Notes under the pieces: generated by a model
Database searches by the model: none
Told to the model about the DNA's origin: nothing
Seen by the model: only the letters and a program-made list of their open reading frames with translations
Program-made: the position numbers and the translations under genes
From: Dipetalonema caudispina
Taxonomy: Eukaryota > Nematoda > Chromadorea > Rhabditida > Onchocercidae
Direction: 5' to 3'
Length of the DNA: 64,000 nt
Assembly: GCA_013365325.1 (NCBI GenBank)
Contig: JABVXV010000013.1
Location: forward strand, 307,413 to 371,412
In this document: positions 62,501-64,000 of the stretch, piece by piece
How the letters are laid out: each line of letters starts with the position of its first letter
Numbering within the stretch: position 1 is the first letter of the stretch

Positions 62501-64000
62501 GATCAAGGAATAATTGCTTACTTACCTATCATATCTTTCTACTTCTAATTTTAAATTTCCAATTTTTAATTTCGAATTAACTGAAGTTTGCTTTGAATGA
62601 ATCCTTTTCTTCCAATATTTTTTATGGCTTCTGATGCACATTTATGCTTGATACTTTTGCTTTTCAATTCAATTGCCGTATCTTTTTTGTTACAACAAAC
62701 CATTATAACGGAGTATTCTGAATTGCCGATTTCTTCTTCAGAAATATTTTCTATCTAAAGTTGTAATTAAAACTTATAAACTTGAAATCTAGTTTAAAAA
62801 TCATGACATTTTAAAAGAAATTTAATCATGCTTAATGTTGCTTACCTACTTTCCATCAGTACTTTTAGTCGATTTGATTAAGTGTATTCAATTCATGTTT
62901 AGAGAAATAATAAAATAATTTGATAGTTACGGTATTTGCCTTTCTTTTTTTATGTCTTTTTTTTTATATCTTCCCGTCAAGTAAATAGTAAAATTAACTT
63001 CGTATGTTGAATTGCTTTCAAAATTGATATTTCCCATAGCTTAATCAAATTCAATTCCCTAAACAATAAGAATAATGCAATCGTTCATCGTCAACTTATT
63101 TCAAATGTCTTCACTTTTTTATTAAATGAAATTTCTATTTTATTGCTTAATTTCTTTGATTGAAATTTGATGATGAAAAGTGAATTTCTTAATCTTATAG
63201 AATTCATTTTTCATGATCAAATTTTGCTTTTTTTTTTTTGCATTGCTTCAATAAATTTGTGTTTGTTATTCTTGTTGTACATACTGTATATTGTGTACTC
63301 AATTTTCACTTTATAATTTCCAATAGTTCTTTTGTTGATGATTGTTTATAAAATAAAAAAAAAAAATGTGCCCTCATATATCATACAACAACTGATTAGT
63401 ATTTAAACCATTTCAGGTTGATTTTAAAATGGAATATCAATATGAATAGCAGCTTTTAAAATTCACATGTAAAAATGAAGCAAGAAAATTTTTTTGAAAT
63501 TTTTTATTCCTTGAAATCATATGAAAATTACCTAACCATATTAGATACTACAAACAAATTATGCGCAAATAATATTTCATCTTCTTTATTGCGAATTCTA
63601 TCCATGAAACCAATTTCTTAAGTACCTTAGCTATAATAGCAATTTTCAAAATTCGATCAATTGTAATTTTCTGAAAAAAAAAAGATAAAATGTTTGAGAA
63701 TAAGAAATTGGAATATACATTTAGAATTTGCTTCAGTAAAATCAAATGATTGCTTTCTCAAAATCCATTAATAAATGTAATTATAGAAGAACATATAGAT
63801 TGTGCTTACTTCTTCATTATCTGTAAAATGAAAGTTTTACATCAATTGATATAACAAAAAACAAAGCTGCTTACATTTAGCTTTAAATTTAACAATTCTA
63901 GAAATACATTTTATTATCAGACTTACAATAAAGTGCAGAAAAAATGGTAAAAAAATTATAGAGAAACTAAAATTACTTCTTAAAAAAAAAAAAAAAATCA

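Larger units (their letters stand above)
51672..64000. other. 12-kb stretch without a convincing gene
   Basis: AT-rich throughout, with frequent A and T runs of 12-22 bases (for example 53921-53943, 59144-59166). I find no exon chain. Isolated candidates are an 88-codon + frame at 54031-54297 and a CG-containing stretch at 57535-57650 that is open on both strands. Neither has partner exons. A dispersed repeat with a minisatellite lies at about 59085-59555. Confidence 0.45.

Noticed and set aside
1..64000. tRNA, rRNA, spliced-leader RNA genes, CRISPR arrays or bacterial operons
   Set aside because: No cloverleaf, rRNA core or spliced-leader sequence was seen by eye, and intron structure throughout rules out a bacterial origin. 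A covariance-model search was not possible here.

Overview
The window looks like nuclear DNA of a nematode. It is very AT-rich, is cut by many homopolymer runs, and carries small exons (37-240 bp, apart from one giant exon) with GT-AG introns. Most acceptors follow the nematode TTTCAG-like pattern. Several initiator ATGs lie only 3-20 bp downstream of such an acceptor, as expected if mRNAs receive a trans-spliced leader. A filarial or related parasitic worm is my best guess, but nothing here fixes the species. I rebuilt all gene models by hand, joining exons by splice signals and reading phase. In each model the phases agree across every junction and the summed length is a multiple of three.

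Layout. Positions 1-~650 hold a decayed inverted copy of part of the neighbouring gene. 805-4253 (-) encodes the p62 subunit of the general transcription and repair factor TFIIH, the one gene recognised beyond doubt. 5716-8925 (+) and ~9025/9303-13839 (+) are two unrecognised multi-exon genes in tandem, possibly an operon. 13840-20322 is a gene-poor stretch. 20344-21784 (+) is a LITAF-domain protein with two PPPY motifs. 22905-30420 (-) is a very large secreted, glutamate-rich repeat protein (about 1674 residues if the assembly gap is closed as argued below). 30421-43441 shows no convincing intact gene, but has a decayed ORF, a duplicated 29-bp word and a dispersed repeat. 43442-45895 (-) is an unrecognised four-pass membrane protein, with a degenerate related exon upstream at 47137-47397. 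49735-51661 (-) is a small single-pass membrane protein with a cysteine-rich ectodomain. 51662-64000 shows no convincing gene, but carries a second copy of the dispersed repeat, expanded by a 34-bp minisatellite.

The genes do not form one pathway. The most lineage-specific material is the secreted Glu-rich repeat protein, the two membrane proteins and the unrecognised + strand pair. The strongest new observations are: (1) the inverted, intron-containing partial duplication of the p62 gene, next to a shortened p62 C-terminus; (2) the acidic repeat gene, in which long stretches are open in several frames and whose 100-N gap appears closable by a 13-base overlap that restores both the 279-bp tandem unit and the reading frame; (3) the expanded minisatellite inside a dispersed repeat.

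Most other open frames of 60-100 codons are chance ORFs in AT-rich DNA, or shadows of the acidic repeat exon.
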